NCBI GenBank assembly: GCA_017989575.1
Contig: JAGNPP010000074.1
Location: 1-9,801, forward strand
DNA length: 9,801 nucleotides
Source: Chryseobacterium sp.
GTDB taxonomy: Bacteria > Bacteroidota > Bacteroidia > Flavobacteriales > Weeksellaceae
Direction of reading: 5' to 3'
This document shows, piece by piece, positions 1-5,796 of this stretch. Position numbers and translations under genes: made by a program. The notes beneath the pieces are model-generated. The model was given only the letters and a program-made list of their open reading frames with translations, searched no databases and was not told where the DNA came from. Each line of letters begins with the position of its first letter. The stretch's first letter is position 1.

Positions 1-2
1 CG

Positions 3-239
3 TCCGGCTATTTCAAAGAAGGATTGAAAAACGAATTTGCCAATGTAGGTCTGGATTTTCCTTGGGAAAAATGGTTCTACAATCTTTCCGAAGTGGGAAA
101 TATTGGCGCCGGTTCTATCTTCATCGCAGTTGAACAACTGATGAATTCTGGCAAATTGAAGAAAGGTGAAAAAATCCTTCTTTGCGTTCCGGAAAGTGGA
201 AGATTCGCGTATTCTTGTGCATTATTGACGGTTTGCTAA
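3..239 (+). CDS. beta-ketoacyl-ACP synthase III family, C-terminal part (DarB-like), cut by window edge
   Basis: Only the last 78 residues are present; the frame is open from base 3 to TAA at 237-239, and the start lies outside the window. The segment contains GNIGAGS (residues 32-38 of the visible part), which matches the conserved GNTSAAS-type motif of KAS III (FabH) enzymes, whose Asn belongs to the Cys-His-Asn active site. The end, GRFAYSCALLTVC, is where FabH proteins carry their terminal Gly-rich strand. The Cys nucleophile cannot be checked. In flexirubin/dialkylresorcinol loci the KAS III-like ketosynthase is DarB, which makes the 1,3-cyclohexanedione precursor of dialkylresorcinols. 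The two dehydratases, BtrH-like gene and ABC pair downstream support that reading, but an ordinary chain-initiating FabH is not excluded. The stop overlaps the next start by one base (TAATG), suggesting translational coupling. Confidence 0.82.
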   Translation, partial: SGYFKEGLKNEFANVGLDFPWEKWFYNLSEVGNIGAGSIFIAVEQLMNSGKLKKGEKILLCVPESGRFAYSCALLTVC

Positions 240-670
240 TGGAAAGCAACTTACCAAACTCCGACAAAGATTTTGTAGAAAGTCTGATTCCGCAAAGATT
301 TCCTTTCGTAATGGTTGGCGAAGTTTCCGACTATTCGGAGAATCACGTGGTTTCTGGATTTACCATTAAAGAAGATAATATTTTCGTGAGCGAAGGCATT
401 TTCCAGGCTTCGGGTTTGATTGAACATCAGGCTCAAACTGTGGCTTTGCATACAGGTTACAAATATTTTCTTTTAGGTAAGGAATCTCCGACTGGTTACA
501 TTGGTGCCATCAAATCTGTTGAGGTTGAAAACTTACCGAAAGTAGGCGACCAATTGATTTCTGAAGCGACAATCCTGAACGAAATGATGGGTGTCACTTT
601 GGTTGAAATCGTTACGAAAATCAATGAAACCGTGATTGCAAAATCGCAGATGAAAACCGTTGTGAAATAA
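239..670 (+). CDS. HotDog-fold 3-hydroxyacyl-ACP dehydratase-like protein lacking the catalytic His
   Basis: This 143-residue protein has the size and motif order of FabZ-type dehydratases. IPQRFPFVMVGEV (17-29) lines up with the FabZ motif LPHRYPFLLVDRV, and GLIEHQAQ (59-66) lines up with the catalytic-Glu helix (VLIVEALAQ), giving E62. The catalytic His position is Gln (Q19), so this subunit probably cannot dehydrate alone. LPKVGDQL (99-106) is the usual HotDog strand after the active site. I chose ATG 239 because it overlaps the upstream stop (TAATG) and the homology begins just after it; the same frame is open further up, inside the preceding gene. The next gene is a second dehydratase that keeps the His, so an inactive/active pair like ApeI:ApeP of aryl polyene synthesis is plausible. 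Substrate: ACP-bound 3-hydroxyacyl chains (inference). Confidence 0.85.
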   Translation: MESNLPNSDKDFVESLIPQRFPFVMVGEVSDYSENHVVSGFTIKEDNIFVSEGIFQASGLIEHQAQTVALHTGYKYFLLGKESPTGYIGAIKSVEVENLPKVGDQLISEATILNEMMGVTLVEIVTKINETVIAKSQMKTVVK

Positions 671-672
671 TA

Positions 673-712
673 AATCAATTTATTTCCCCAACCCTAAAGG
701 GAGAAATTGATT
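673..712. repeat. imperfect inverted repeat with CCCTAAAGGG core
   Basis: Nine-base arms AATCAATTT (673-681) and AAATTGATT (704-712) are perfectly complementary. Inside them lie a TTTCCC/GGGA pairing and the motif CCCTAAAGGG (692-701). It fills most of the 54-base gap between the two dehydratase genes. There is no T-tract behind it, so a strong intrinsic terminator is unlikely. It looks like a short dispersed intergenic palindrome, and may act on mRNA stability. Confidence 0.6.
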
Positions 713-724
713 CTACAAATAAAT

Positions 725-1168
725 ATGGAACTGAAGGCCGAAAACTTAATCAACATCCACAATTTTCTTCCCCATCGCAAACCAATGCTGATGGCGGATT
801 ATATTTTGGAGTTGACACCGGAAACCGTCATCACTTCTTTCGACATCAAACCCGATAATATTTTTGTTTTTAATAATGAGTTTGTCGAAGCTGGATTGAT
901 TGAAAATGCGGCGCAAACCTGCTCGTCAATACTGGGGCAAAATTTTTACAAGGGACCGGATGTGGAAACCAATGTCATCGGTTTCATTACCAATATCAAA
1001 AAAATAGAAATTTTTACATTGCCAAAAGTTGGTGACCAGATTATTTCCAAAGCTTCTTTGATTTCTCAGTACGAGAACATTTGCAACATTTTCTGCGAGA
1101 CTTTCATTAATGATAAATTATTAATAAGAGCAGAAATCAATTTGTTTATTCAGGAATTGAAAAACTAA
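725..1168 (+). CDS. HotDog-fold 3-hydroxyacyl-ACP dehydratase (FabZ-like)
   Basis: This 147-residue protein is related to its upstream neighbour; both share PDNIFV/EDNIFV, GLIE..AQT and LPKVGDQ(I/L)IS. It retains the FabZ residues: LPHRKPMLMADYI (15-27) supplies His17 and GLIENAAQ (57-64) supplies Glu60. It should therefore carry the real active site for dehydrating 3-hydroxyacyl-ACP to trans-2-enoyl-ACP, the step that creates polyene double bonds. The HotDog fold normally dimerises with composite active sites, so a heterodimer with the Gln-substituted protein is possible. I chose ATG 725; the frame can be extended to a TTG at 707, but that lies in the inverted repeat and adds no conserved residues. 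The next gene starts 6 bases after its stop, so both are surely cotranscribed. Confidence 0.87.
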   Translation: MELKAENLINIHNFLPHRKPMLMADYILELTPETVITSFDIKPDNIFVFNNEFVEAGLIENAAQTCSSILGQNFYKGPDVETNVIGFITNIKKIEIFTLPKVGDQIISKASLISQYENICNIFCETFINDKLLIRAEINLFIQELKN

Positions 1169-1174
1169 AAATCA

Positions 1175-1579
1175 ATGAAAAAACAAGACATTCCACAGGA
1201 CGAAAGTAATTTGCAGTCTGCAAATATGACAGAAATGTTATACGTGACTGATGAAAATAACAACTACACCACCGCACAAAGCATCGGTTGGGAAGCCAAA
1301 AAAGCTGCCCTGGACGAATCGATGGAGCTCATCAATGAAAGAATTGAAGAGGCAAAACAGAATGTGGCGAATAATATTGTAAGTCCCATCGTTTATTTTA
1401 TGGAATTCAATAAAATGGATCTGCAGGTTTTGGCAGCTTATGTAGACAAGTGGCAATGGACCGTGAAGAGACATTTCAAGCCAAATATTTTCAAAAAACT
1501 CAGCGATTCTACTTTAAAAAAATATGCCGATGCCTTCGGAATTTCAGTAGAGGAATTGAAAAATTTTAACGGACTATAG
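1175..1579 (+). CDS. conserved-looking small protein with possible C-terminal helix-turn-helix
   Basis: This 134-residue soluble protein has no signal peptide or membrane segment, and I do not recognise its family with certainty. The first 30 residues are polar and probably disordered. Residues 35-65 are charged and helical (SMELINERIEEAKQN). The last 55 residues look like a divergent Cro/C1-type HTH: LAAYVDKWQWTVKRHF resembles the two-helix DNA-reading part, and LSDSTLKKYADAFGISVEELKNF resembles the closing helices (typically L..L..iA.aLgvs.eeL). A regulator of the pigment operon is therefore possible, but a structural or assembly protein that borrowed this fold is equally open. It starts 6 bases after the dehydratase stop, so it is part of the biosynthetic transcript rather than an inserted module. 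Confidence 0.78.
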   Translation: MKKQDIPQDESNLQSANMTEMLYVTDENNNYTTAQSIGWEAKKAALDESMELINERIEEAKQNVANNIVSPIVYFMEFNKMDLQVLAAYVDKWQWTVKRHFKPNIFKKLSDSTLKKYADAFGISVEELKNFNGL

Positions 1580-1612
1580 AACCCTTCAAGGTTTTGACAA
1601 CCTTAAAGGGTT
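1580..1612. repeat. 14-bp-arm inverted repeat (AACCCTTCAAGGTT / AACCTTAAAGGGTT)
   Basis: Left arm 1580-1593 and right arm 1599-1612 pair over 14 bases with one C/A mismatch, around a 5-base loop TTGAC. The hairpin begins directly after the stop codon of the preceding gene and takes up most of the 51-base gap before the BtrH-like gene. There is no run of T after it, so Rho-independent termination is doubtful. It resembles REP-like intergenic hairpins of flavobacteria and could protect or attenuate the operon mRNA. Confidence 0.75.
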
Positions 1613-1630
1613 GATAAATTAAAAACATTA

Positions 1631-2626
1631 ATGAAGATTAACTTTGAACACCACCAGACAGCCCACTGCGAAAACGGTGTTGCCTCCAACTTACTTTTAA
1701 ACAAAGGATTAAAACTCAGCGAACCGATGATTTTCGGAATCGGTTCGGGATTGTTTTTCGTGTACCTTCCTTTTCTAAAAGTAAATTTTGCGCCAGGTTT
1801 CAGTTACCGTCCGATGCCGGGAGCTATTTTCAGCAAAGCGGCAAAAAGACTGGGCATTAAAATCAAAAGAATTAAATTTTCAAACCCAAAAGAAGCTCAG
1901 GCTGCTTTGGAGAAAAATTTAGAACAAAATATCCCGACTGGTTTGCAGGTAGGCGTTTTCAATCTCACCTATTTTCCTGAAGAATATAAATTCCACTTCA
2001 ACGCACACAATCTCGTAGTTTACGGAAAAGAAGACGGAAAATTCCTCATCAGCGACCCTGTAATGGATTTTGCAACAACTTTGACCGAAGCAGAACTTGA
2101 AAAAGTTCGTTACGCAAAAGGCGCACTCGCTCCAAAAGGGCATATGTACTTTCCAACACACATTCCAGAAAACGTAAATTTGGAAGAAGCCATCAAAAAA
2201 GGGATTAAAGACACCTGCAAAAATATGCTCGCGCCAGTTCCATTAATTGGAGTAAAAGCAATGCGTTGGGTCGCAAAAAGCATCCCAAAATGGGCTGAGA
2301 AAAAAGGCACAAAAGTCACCAACCACTATCTCGGACAACTCATCAGAATGCAGGAAGAAATCGGGACCGGCGGTGGCGGTTTCAGGTTTATTTACGGTGC
2401 ATTTCTACAGGAAGCTGCTGTAATTCTTAAAAATGACGAACTGAAAGAATTATCTAAAGAAATCACTGCAATTGGTGACCTTTGGAGAGATTTTGCCGTG
2501 GATATTGCAAGGGTTTACAAAAACAGAAATTCGAAAAGCGACATTTACAATCAGCTTTCAAAATCAATGTTGCATATTGCTGATTTGGAGGAGGCTTTTT
2601 ATAAGAAATTGAGGAAGGCGATTTAA
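1631..2626 (+). CDS. BtrH N-terminal domain protein, papain-like acyltransferase candidate
   Basis: This 331-residue protein has the layout of the BtrH (butirosin biosynthesis protein H) N-terminal domain family. It opens with HHQTAHCENGVASNLL (7-22), with Cys13 as candidate nucleophile, then has a SEPMIFGIGSGLFFVY segment (30-45). Further on come NAHNLVVYG (124-132), giving His126, and FLISDP (138-143), giving Asp142. These fit a Cys-His-Asp arrangement of cysteine-peptidase-like acyltransferases. In butirosin synthesis BtrH moves an acyl chain from ACP to an amine. Here the neighbours (dehydratases, ketosynthases, ACP) suggest ACP-to-acceptor acyl transfer, conceivably the ester bond between polyene acid and dialkylresorcinol (inference). 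Residues 170-331 are helical, without clear motifs. No signal peptide is seen; it is probably cytoplasmic. The start ATG 1631 lies after the hairpin, and no nearer alternative exists. Confidence 0.88.
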   Translation: MKINFEHHQTAHCENGVASNLLLNKGLKLSEPMIFGIGSGLFFVYLPFLKVNFAPGFSYRPMPGAIFSKAAKRLGIKIKRIKFSNPKEAQAALEKNLEQNIPTGLQVGVFNLTYFPEEYKFHFNAHNLVVYGKEDGKFLISDPVMDFATTLTEAELEKVRYAKGALAPKGHMYFPTHIPENVNLEEAIKKGIKDTCKNMLAPVPLIGVKAMRWVAKSIPKWAEKKGTKVTNHYLGQLIRMQEEIGTGGGGFRFIYGAFLQEAAVILKNDELKELSKEITAIGDLWRDFAVDIARVYKNRNSKSDIYNQLSKSMLHIADLEEAFYKKLRKAI

Positions 2627-2647
2627 CAGTCAGCAATTTAATTTATC

Positions 2648-2655
2648 TAAATTTG
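2648..2655 (+). promoter_or_regulatory. Bacteroidota -7 element (TAAATTTG) of the YoeB-type module
   Basis: TAAATTTG is an exact TAnnTTTG match, 19 bases before ATG 2675. No good TTG is found at the expected -33 spacing, so the promoter may be weak or need an activator. Its place immediately before a toxin-antitoxin pair suggests that the module is transcribed on its own as well as by read-through. Confidence 0.55.
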
Positions 2656-2668
2656 TACTTAAATACAA
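2653..2668. promoter_or_regulatory. putative antitoxin operator, 16-bp palindrome
   Basis: TTGTACTTAAATACAA reads the same on both strands except for one mismatched base pair of positions (6 and 11). It starts inside the -7 element and ends 6 bases before the antitoxin ATG. This is where an autoregulatory antitoxin or toxin-antitoxin complex would bind to block its own promoter. The operator role is inference. Confidence 0.5.
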
Positions 2669-2674
2669 GGACTT

Positions 2675-2884
2675 ATGACAACATTTAGTTTTAAAATAGA
2701 TTCTCACGAGAGCAAAAAGATAAAAGCTATTTTAAAAGCATTGGGCGTTACTGATTTGAAAATCAAAGAGGAAGAAATTCCCTCCAAGAAGTTTGCTGAA
2801 AAATTAGAAAAAGCCAGAAAGGAACATTCTGAAGGAAAAACGATTGCTGTAAATACAAAAAATATATGGGAAGGTATCGAATAG
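2675..2884 (+). CDS. antitoxin of YoeB-type toxin-antitoxin module
   Basis: This 69-residue charged protein lies directly upstream of, and overlapping, a Txe/YoeB-type toxin. The beginning (MTTFSFKIDSHESKKIKAILKALGV) resembles the small Bacteroidota antitoxins of the DUF2683 kind, with a short strand followed by a helix; this part would dimerise and bind DNA. Residues 35-50 form a Lys/Glu-rich helix. The C-terminal part (TIAVNTKNIWEGIE) is expected to wrap the toxin. The stop overlaps the toxin start by 19 bases, typical of coupled antitoxin/toxin translation. It would neutralise the toxin and repress the operon, probably through the palindrome just upstream. The family assignment rests mainly on context. 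Confidence 0.82.
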   Translation: MTTFSFKIDSHESKKIKAILKALGVTDLKIKEEEIPSKKFAEKLEKARKEHSEGKTIAVNTKNIWEGIE

Positions 2885-3147
2885 TTCGCACCAAAGATGC
2901 GGAAAAAGACCTTGCTAAAATTTTAAAATCTGGTAATAAATCTGACATCAAAAAGGTGGAAACTTTCTTTAACGAAATTGAAGAACATCCAAGAACAGGC
3001 ACAGGTTTACCAGAACAATTGAAGTATTTTGATGGAGAAGTTTGGAGCAGACGGATTAACAAAAAAGACAGATTTGTTTATGAAATTTATGAAGAAGATA
3101 AAAATGTTATTGTAGTGAGTTCCTTGGGACATTACAACGACAATTAG
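2866..3147 (+). CDS. Txe/YoeB family mRNA-interferase toxin
   Basis: This 93-residue protein follows E. coli YoeB along its second half: EIEEHPRTGTGLPEQLKYFDGEVWSRRI is equivalent to the RRTPFEGKGKPEPLK...GFWSRRI stretch. The catalytic residues of YoeB (Glu46, Arg65, His83) correspond to Glu50, Arg69 (KKDRFVYEI) and His89 (GHYND), so the enzyme looks intact. YoeB cleaves mRNA at the ribosomal A site. The start ATG 2866 lies inside the antitoxin gene (19-base overlap), which supports the pair. The pair sits between two presumed pigment-operon genes in the same direction and leaves both neighbours whole. It is therefore an insertion into an intergenic gap rather than part of the pathway. Confidence 0.93.
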   Translation: MGRYRIVRTKDAEKDLAKILKSGNKSDIKKVETFFNEIEEHPRTGTGLPEQLKYFDGEVWSRRINKKDRFVYEIYEEDKNVIVVSSLGHYNDN

Positions 3148-3191
3148 CTCTTCTAAAATCAATTTAAAATCAACAAATCTTAAAACAAACA

Positions 3192-3947
3192 ATGTCAAAC
3201 CCCATCATCGAAATAAAAAACCTCTACAAGAAATACAAAAATTCCGAAGACTTTTCGGTTAATGATATTTCTTTGAACATCGATAAAAACGAAATCTACG
3301 GAATTCTCGGTCCCAACGGAGCAGGAAAAACCACGTTGATTTCTATGCTTTCAGGTTTGATTAAACCAACCTCAGGAAGTTTTACCATAAACGGTTTGTC
3401 GCCAAAAAAAGACAATTCAAAAATCAAACAAATCATCGGCGTCGTACCTCAGGAATATGCGCTCTACCCGACTTTGACGGCGAAAGAAAACCTTTTGTTT
3501 TTCGGAAGTTTATATGGTTTAAAACATAAAAACCTTCACAAAGAAATCGACGAAGCCTTGGAATTAATGGGCTTAACAAAATTCGCCAATAAAAAAGTCG
3601 ACCAGTTCTCTGGCGGAATGAAACGCCGCTGCAACCTGATTGCCGGAACGCTTCACAACCCGAAAGTTCTGTTTCTGGACGAGCCAACCGTTGGCGTAGA
3701 CGTTCAATCCAAAAAAGCGATTATCGATTATCTTTTAGATTTAAATAAAAAAGGAACGTGCATTATTTACACCTCGCATCACCTTTCTGAGGCGGAAGAA
3801 TTCTGTACAAAAATCGCCATCATCGACCACGGAAAAATCCACGCAACAGGAACGCCCGAAGAATTGGTAAAAAGAGTTGCCAATGCTGAAAACCTAGAGG
3901 ATGTTTTCATTTCATTAACCGGAAAAGAATTGAGAGATGTTGTATAA
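3192..3947 (+). CDS. ABC transporter ATP-binding protein (exporter ATPase)
   Basis: This 251-residue nucleotide-binding subunit has all the motifs: Walker A GPNGAGKTT (40-48), Q-loop Gln87 (VVPQEYALYP), signature FSGGMKRR (139-146), Walker B VLFLDEP (159-165) with Glu164, D-loop GVD (168-170) and switch His196 (TSHH). The Leu-to-Phe change in the signature is common. Sequence style (GILGPNGAGKTTLISMLSGLIKPTSG) is that of the ABC-2 / DrrA-like export group. It hydrolyses ATP to drive the membrane subunit encoded immediately downstream, with which it overlaps by 11 bases. Given the operon it probably exports the lipid-like pigment or an intermediate toward the outer membrane, where flexirubins are found (inference). 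Confidence 0.96.
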   Translation: MSNPIIEIKNLYKKYKNSEDFSVNDISLNIDKNEIYGILGPNGAGKTTLISMLSGLIKPTSGSFTINGLSPKKDNSKIKQIIGVVPQEYALYPTLTAKENLLFFGSLYGLKHKNLHKEIDEALELMGLTKFANKKVDQFSGGMKRRCNLIAGTLHNPKVLFLDEPTVGVDVQSKKAIIDYLLDLNKKGTCIIYTSHHLSEAEEFCTKIAIIDHGKIHATGTPEELVKRVANAENLEDVFISLTGKELRDVV

Positions 3948-5199
3948 ATTGTGGAGAAGTTTCATCAAGGAAATTCAGTTATTGAAGAGAGATTCGGGCG
4001 GAATTGTCATTATTTTCCTGATGCCTTTGCTGTTGATTATCACCATCACTCTAATTCAGGATTCGACATTCAAAAATCTGGAAGGCTCAAAAATCCCGAT
4101 TATTTTCATTGATAATGATAAATCTGAAGTTTCCAAAGTCATCAAAAAAGAACTGGAAACCAGCAAAACATTTGAACTCGTCACTGATTACAACGAAAAA
4201 TCAGCCGAAAAAGCGGTGTTCACGGGAGATTATCAAATGGCAATCGTGATTCCGGAAAATTTAACGAAAGATTTAAATTCAAATATCGATTCCAAAGTTC
4301 AGACCGTCGTAAGTTCGTTTGGCTTGGAAATCAACTCAACATCGACAAAAGCTGTAGCTTCAAAAACGAAAGACATTCATCTCTATTTCGACCCCGCCAC
4401 CAACGCTGGTTTCAAAAATTCTGTGATGAATGCCATTAATAAAATGGTTTTTGAAATCGAAAATAAAAAAATCTACAAAGCCTTCCAAGACCAACTCGGA
4501 ACGACGGAAGACCTTGAAAATAAAAGCCTGATTACCTTCAAAGAAATCACCCCGAACAAAGGCGACAAAGAACTGATGCCGAATTCTGTGCAGCATAACG
4601 TTCCAGCTTGGGCATTGTTTGCGATTTTCTTTATCGTGGTGCCGTTGTCGATTAATCTAGTCAAAGAAAAAAGTCAGGGAACGAGCGTGAGAGTTCGCGT
4701 GAGCCCAACGCCGTACTATATCCACATTTTAGGAAAAACATTCACGTATCTCATCATCTGCGTCATCCAGTTTTTGCTGATGGTTGCAGTGGGAATCTGG
4801 CTTTTCCCGCTGATGGATTTGCCTCAGTTTGATGTTTCCGGAAAAATGTTCCACCTTCTGATTGTGACTCTTTTTGCAGGATTGGCAGCGATTGGATTTG
4901 GTGTTCTAATCGGAACAATGTCCAATACTCAGGAACAGTCGGCACCGTTTGGAGCGACCTCGGTGGTAGTTTTGGCAGCGATTGGCGGAATTTGGGTTCC
5001 AGTTTTCCTTATGCCCGAATTTATGCAGAAAATAGCGCAGTTTTCCCCGATGAACTGGGGCTTAAATGCGTACTATGATATTATTTTAAGAAACAGCGGC
5101 ATTAGCGAAATTGCTAAGGAACTGATTTTCTTATTTTTATTTTATATTGCGATGGTAACTATTTCGTTGCTTTACGAAAGGAAACAAAACAGTGTTTGA
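3937..5199 (+). CDS. ABC-2 type transporter permease
   Basis: This 420-residue membrane protein has the ABC2_membrane_3 layout. There is one membrane helix near the N-terminus (about 22-41) and a large extracytoplasmic domain (about 45-220, with IPIIFIDND and YDEK-type sequence). Five further helices follow near 224-242, 268-290, 305-327, 338-359 and 396-413. The cytoplasmic loop EKSQGTSVRVRVSPTP (244-259) and the SPMNWGLNAYYDIILRN segment (370-386) are hallmarks of this permease class. It pairs with the ATPase encoded just upstream; its ATG at 3937 lies 11 bases before that gene's stop, implying coupled translation and a stoichiometric complex. It would form the export channel in the inner membrane; the substrate is probably the pigment or a lipid precursor (inference). 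Confidence 0.95.
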   Translation: MLYKLWRSFIKEIQLLKRDSGGIVIIFLMPLLLIITITLIQDSTFKNLEGSKIPIIFIDNDKSEVSKVIKKELETSKTFELVTDYNEKSAEKAVFTGDYQMAIVIPENLTKDLNSNIDSKVQTVVSSFGLEINSTSTKAVASKTKDIHLYFDPATNAGFKNSVMNAINKMVFEIENKKIYKAFQDQLGTTEDLENKSLITFKEITPNKGDKELMPNSVQHNVPAWALFAIFFIVVPLSINLVKEKSQGTSVRVRVSPTPYYIHILGKTFTYLIICVIQFLLMVAVGIWLFPLMDLPQFDVSGKMFHLLIVTLFAGLAAIGFGVLIGTMSNTQEQSAPFGATSVVVLAAIGGIWVPVFLMPEFMQKIAQFSPMNWGLNAYYDIILRNSGISEIAKELIFLFLFYIAMVTISLLYERKQNSV

Positions 5200-5204
5200 T
5201 TTGT

Positions 5205-5308
5205 TTAACCACAAAGAGCACTAAGATTTTTCACAAGGTGCACAAGTTATGGATTGATTAGTTTTTAATTTGTGCTCTTTGTGAAAGCCATTGCGCCCTT
5301 TGTGGTAA
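5205..5308. repeat. large imperfect inverted repeat upstream of the GxxExxY gene
   Basis: The left arm 5205-5246 (starting TTAACCACAAAGAGCAC) and right arm 5270-5308 (ending CCCTTTGTGGTAA) are inverse complements over about 40 bases. The shared pattern is ACCACAAAGrGCrC followed by TTTCACAA and GCACAA, with a 23-base spacer. The transcript would fold into a long hairpin. The 136-base gap holds this structure and nothing else obvious. A third copy lies just beyond the GxxExxY gene at 5747-5784. Confidence 0.85.
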
Positions 5309-5335
5309 GAAAGAATAACTTTAAACACAAATAAT

Positions 5336-5719
5336 ATGAATGAAAATGAGATTTCAAAAATTGTATTTGATGCAGGATTGAAAGTCCATCGTCAGCTGGG
5401 AGCAGGACTTTTAGAAAGTGCTTATGAAGAATGTCTGCACTTTGAACTGAAGAAGTCAGGATTACTCATAGAAAAACAGAAACCAATGCCATTAATTTAT
5501 GAAGATATAAAATTGGACATTGGTTACAGACTCGATTTTTTAATTGAAAGAAAAGTTGTTGTAGAAATAAAATCTGTAGAATCATTAAATGATATTCATA
5601 TTGCTCAAATTTTAACCTATTTGAAACTAAGTAATTGTAAATTAGGTTTACTTATTAATTTTAACTCGGTTTTATTTAAAAATGGCGTTAAGAGATTAAT
5701 CAACGGAACAATTGAATAA
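5336..5719 (+). CDS. GxxExxY family protein, PD-(D/E)XK nuclease fold
   Basis: The 127-residue protein carries the signature GLLESAY (24-30), which names the GxxExxY family. Nuclease-type residues follow in order: Asp67 in IGYRLDFLIE, Glu77-Ile-Lys79 in VVVEIKS, then IHIAQILTYLKL (87-98) with Gln91, matching the PD-(D/E)XK core. The active-site set is therefore complete. The biological function is unknown; the fold predicts DNA or RNA cleavage. It is foreign to a pigment pathway. The gene is bracketed by copies of one repeat (hairpin 5205-5308 and single copy 5747-5784), which suggests that gene and repeats travel together. Start ATG 5336 gives the usual N-terminus (MNENEISKIVFDAGLKVHRQLG). 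No strong TAnnTTTG promoter precedes it; TAACTTTA at 5316 is a weak candidate. Confidence 0.93.
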   Translation: MNENEISKIVFDAGLKVHRQLGAGLLESAYEECLHFELKKSGLLIEKQKPMPLIYEDIKLDIGYRLDFLIERKVVVEIKSVESLNDIHIAQILTYLKLSNCKLGLLINFNSVLFKNGVKRLINGTIE

Positions 5720-5746
5720 TTTTAATAAAATAATTGAATTTAAATA

Positions 5747-5784
5747 GTGTCCCTTGTGAAAACCTTTGTGCCCATTGTGGTTAA
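5747..5784. repeat. third copy of the ACCACAAAG-type repeat, downstream of the GxxExxY gene
   Basis: The stretch from GTGTCCCTTGTG to ATTGTGGTTAA is, on the minus strand, TTAACCACAATGGGCACAAA followed by a TTTTCACAAGGG block. It matches the left arm at 5205-5246 and has the same orientation as the right arm 5270-5308. It fills half of the 77-base gap before the thioesterase. Confidence 0.82.
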
Positions 5785-5796
5785 AAACAAAACAAA

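Noticed and set aside
182..238. Longer N-terminus for the first dehydratase-like gene from ATG 182
   Set aside because: It would lie wholly inside the KAS III gene; ATG 239 overlaps the stop as TAATG and the family homology starts only after it.
707..724. TTG start for the second dehydratase
   Set aside because: It falls in the right arm of an inverted repeat and adds six non-conserved residues; ATG 725 is the better start.
1580..1612. Rho-independent terminator
   Set aside because: The stem is AT/GC mixed but no T-run follows, and the next gene continues the same pathway.
5205..5308. CRISPR-like repeats
   Set aside because: Only two arms in opposite orientation with a short spacer and no regular spacer series; this is a hairpin, not an array.
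5316..5323. TAACTTTA as promoter of the GxxExxY gene
   Set aside because: The last base deviates from TAnnTTTG; TTG at 5291 has acceptable spacing (22 bases), but the evidence is too thin for a feature.
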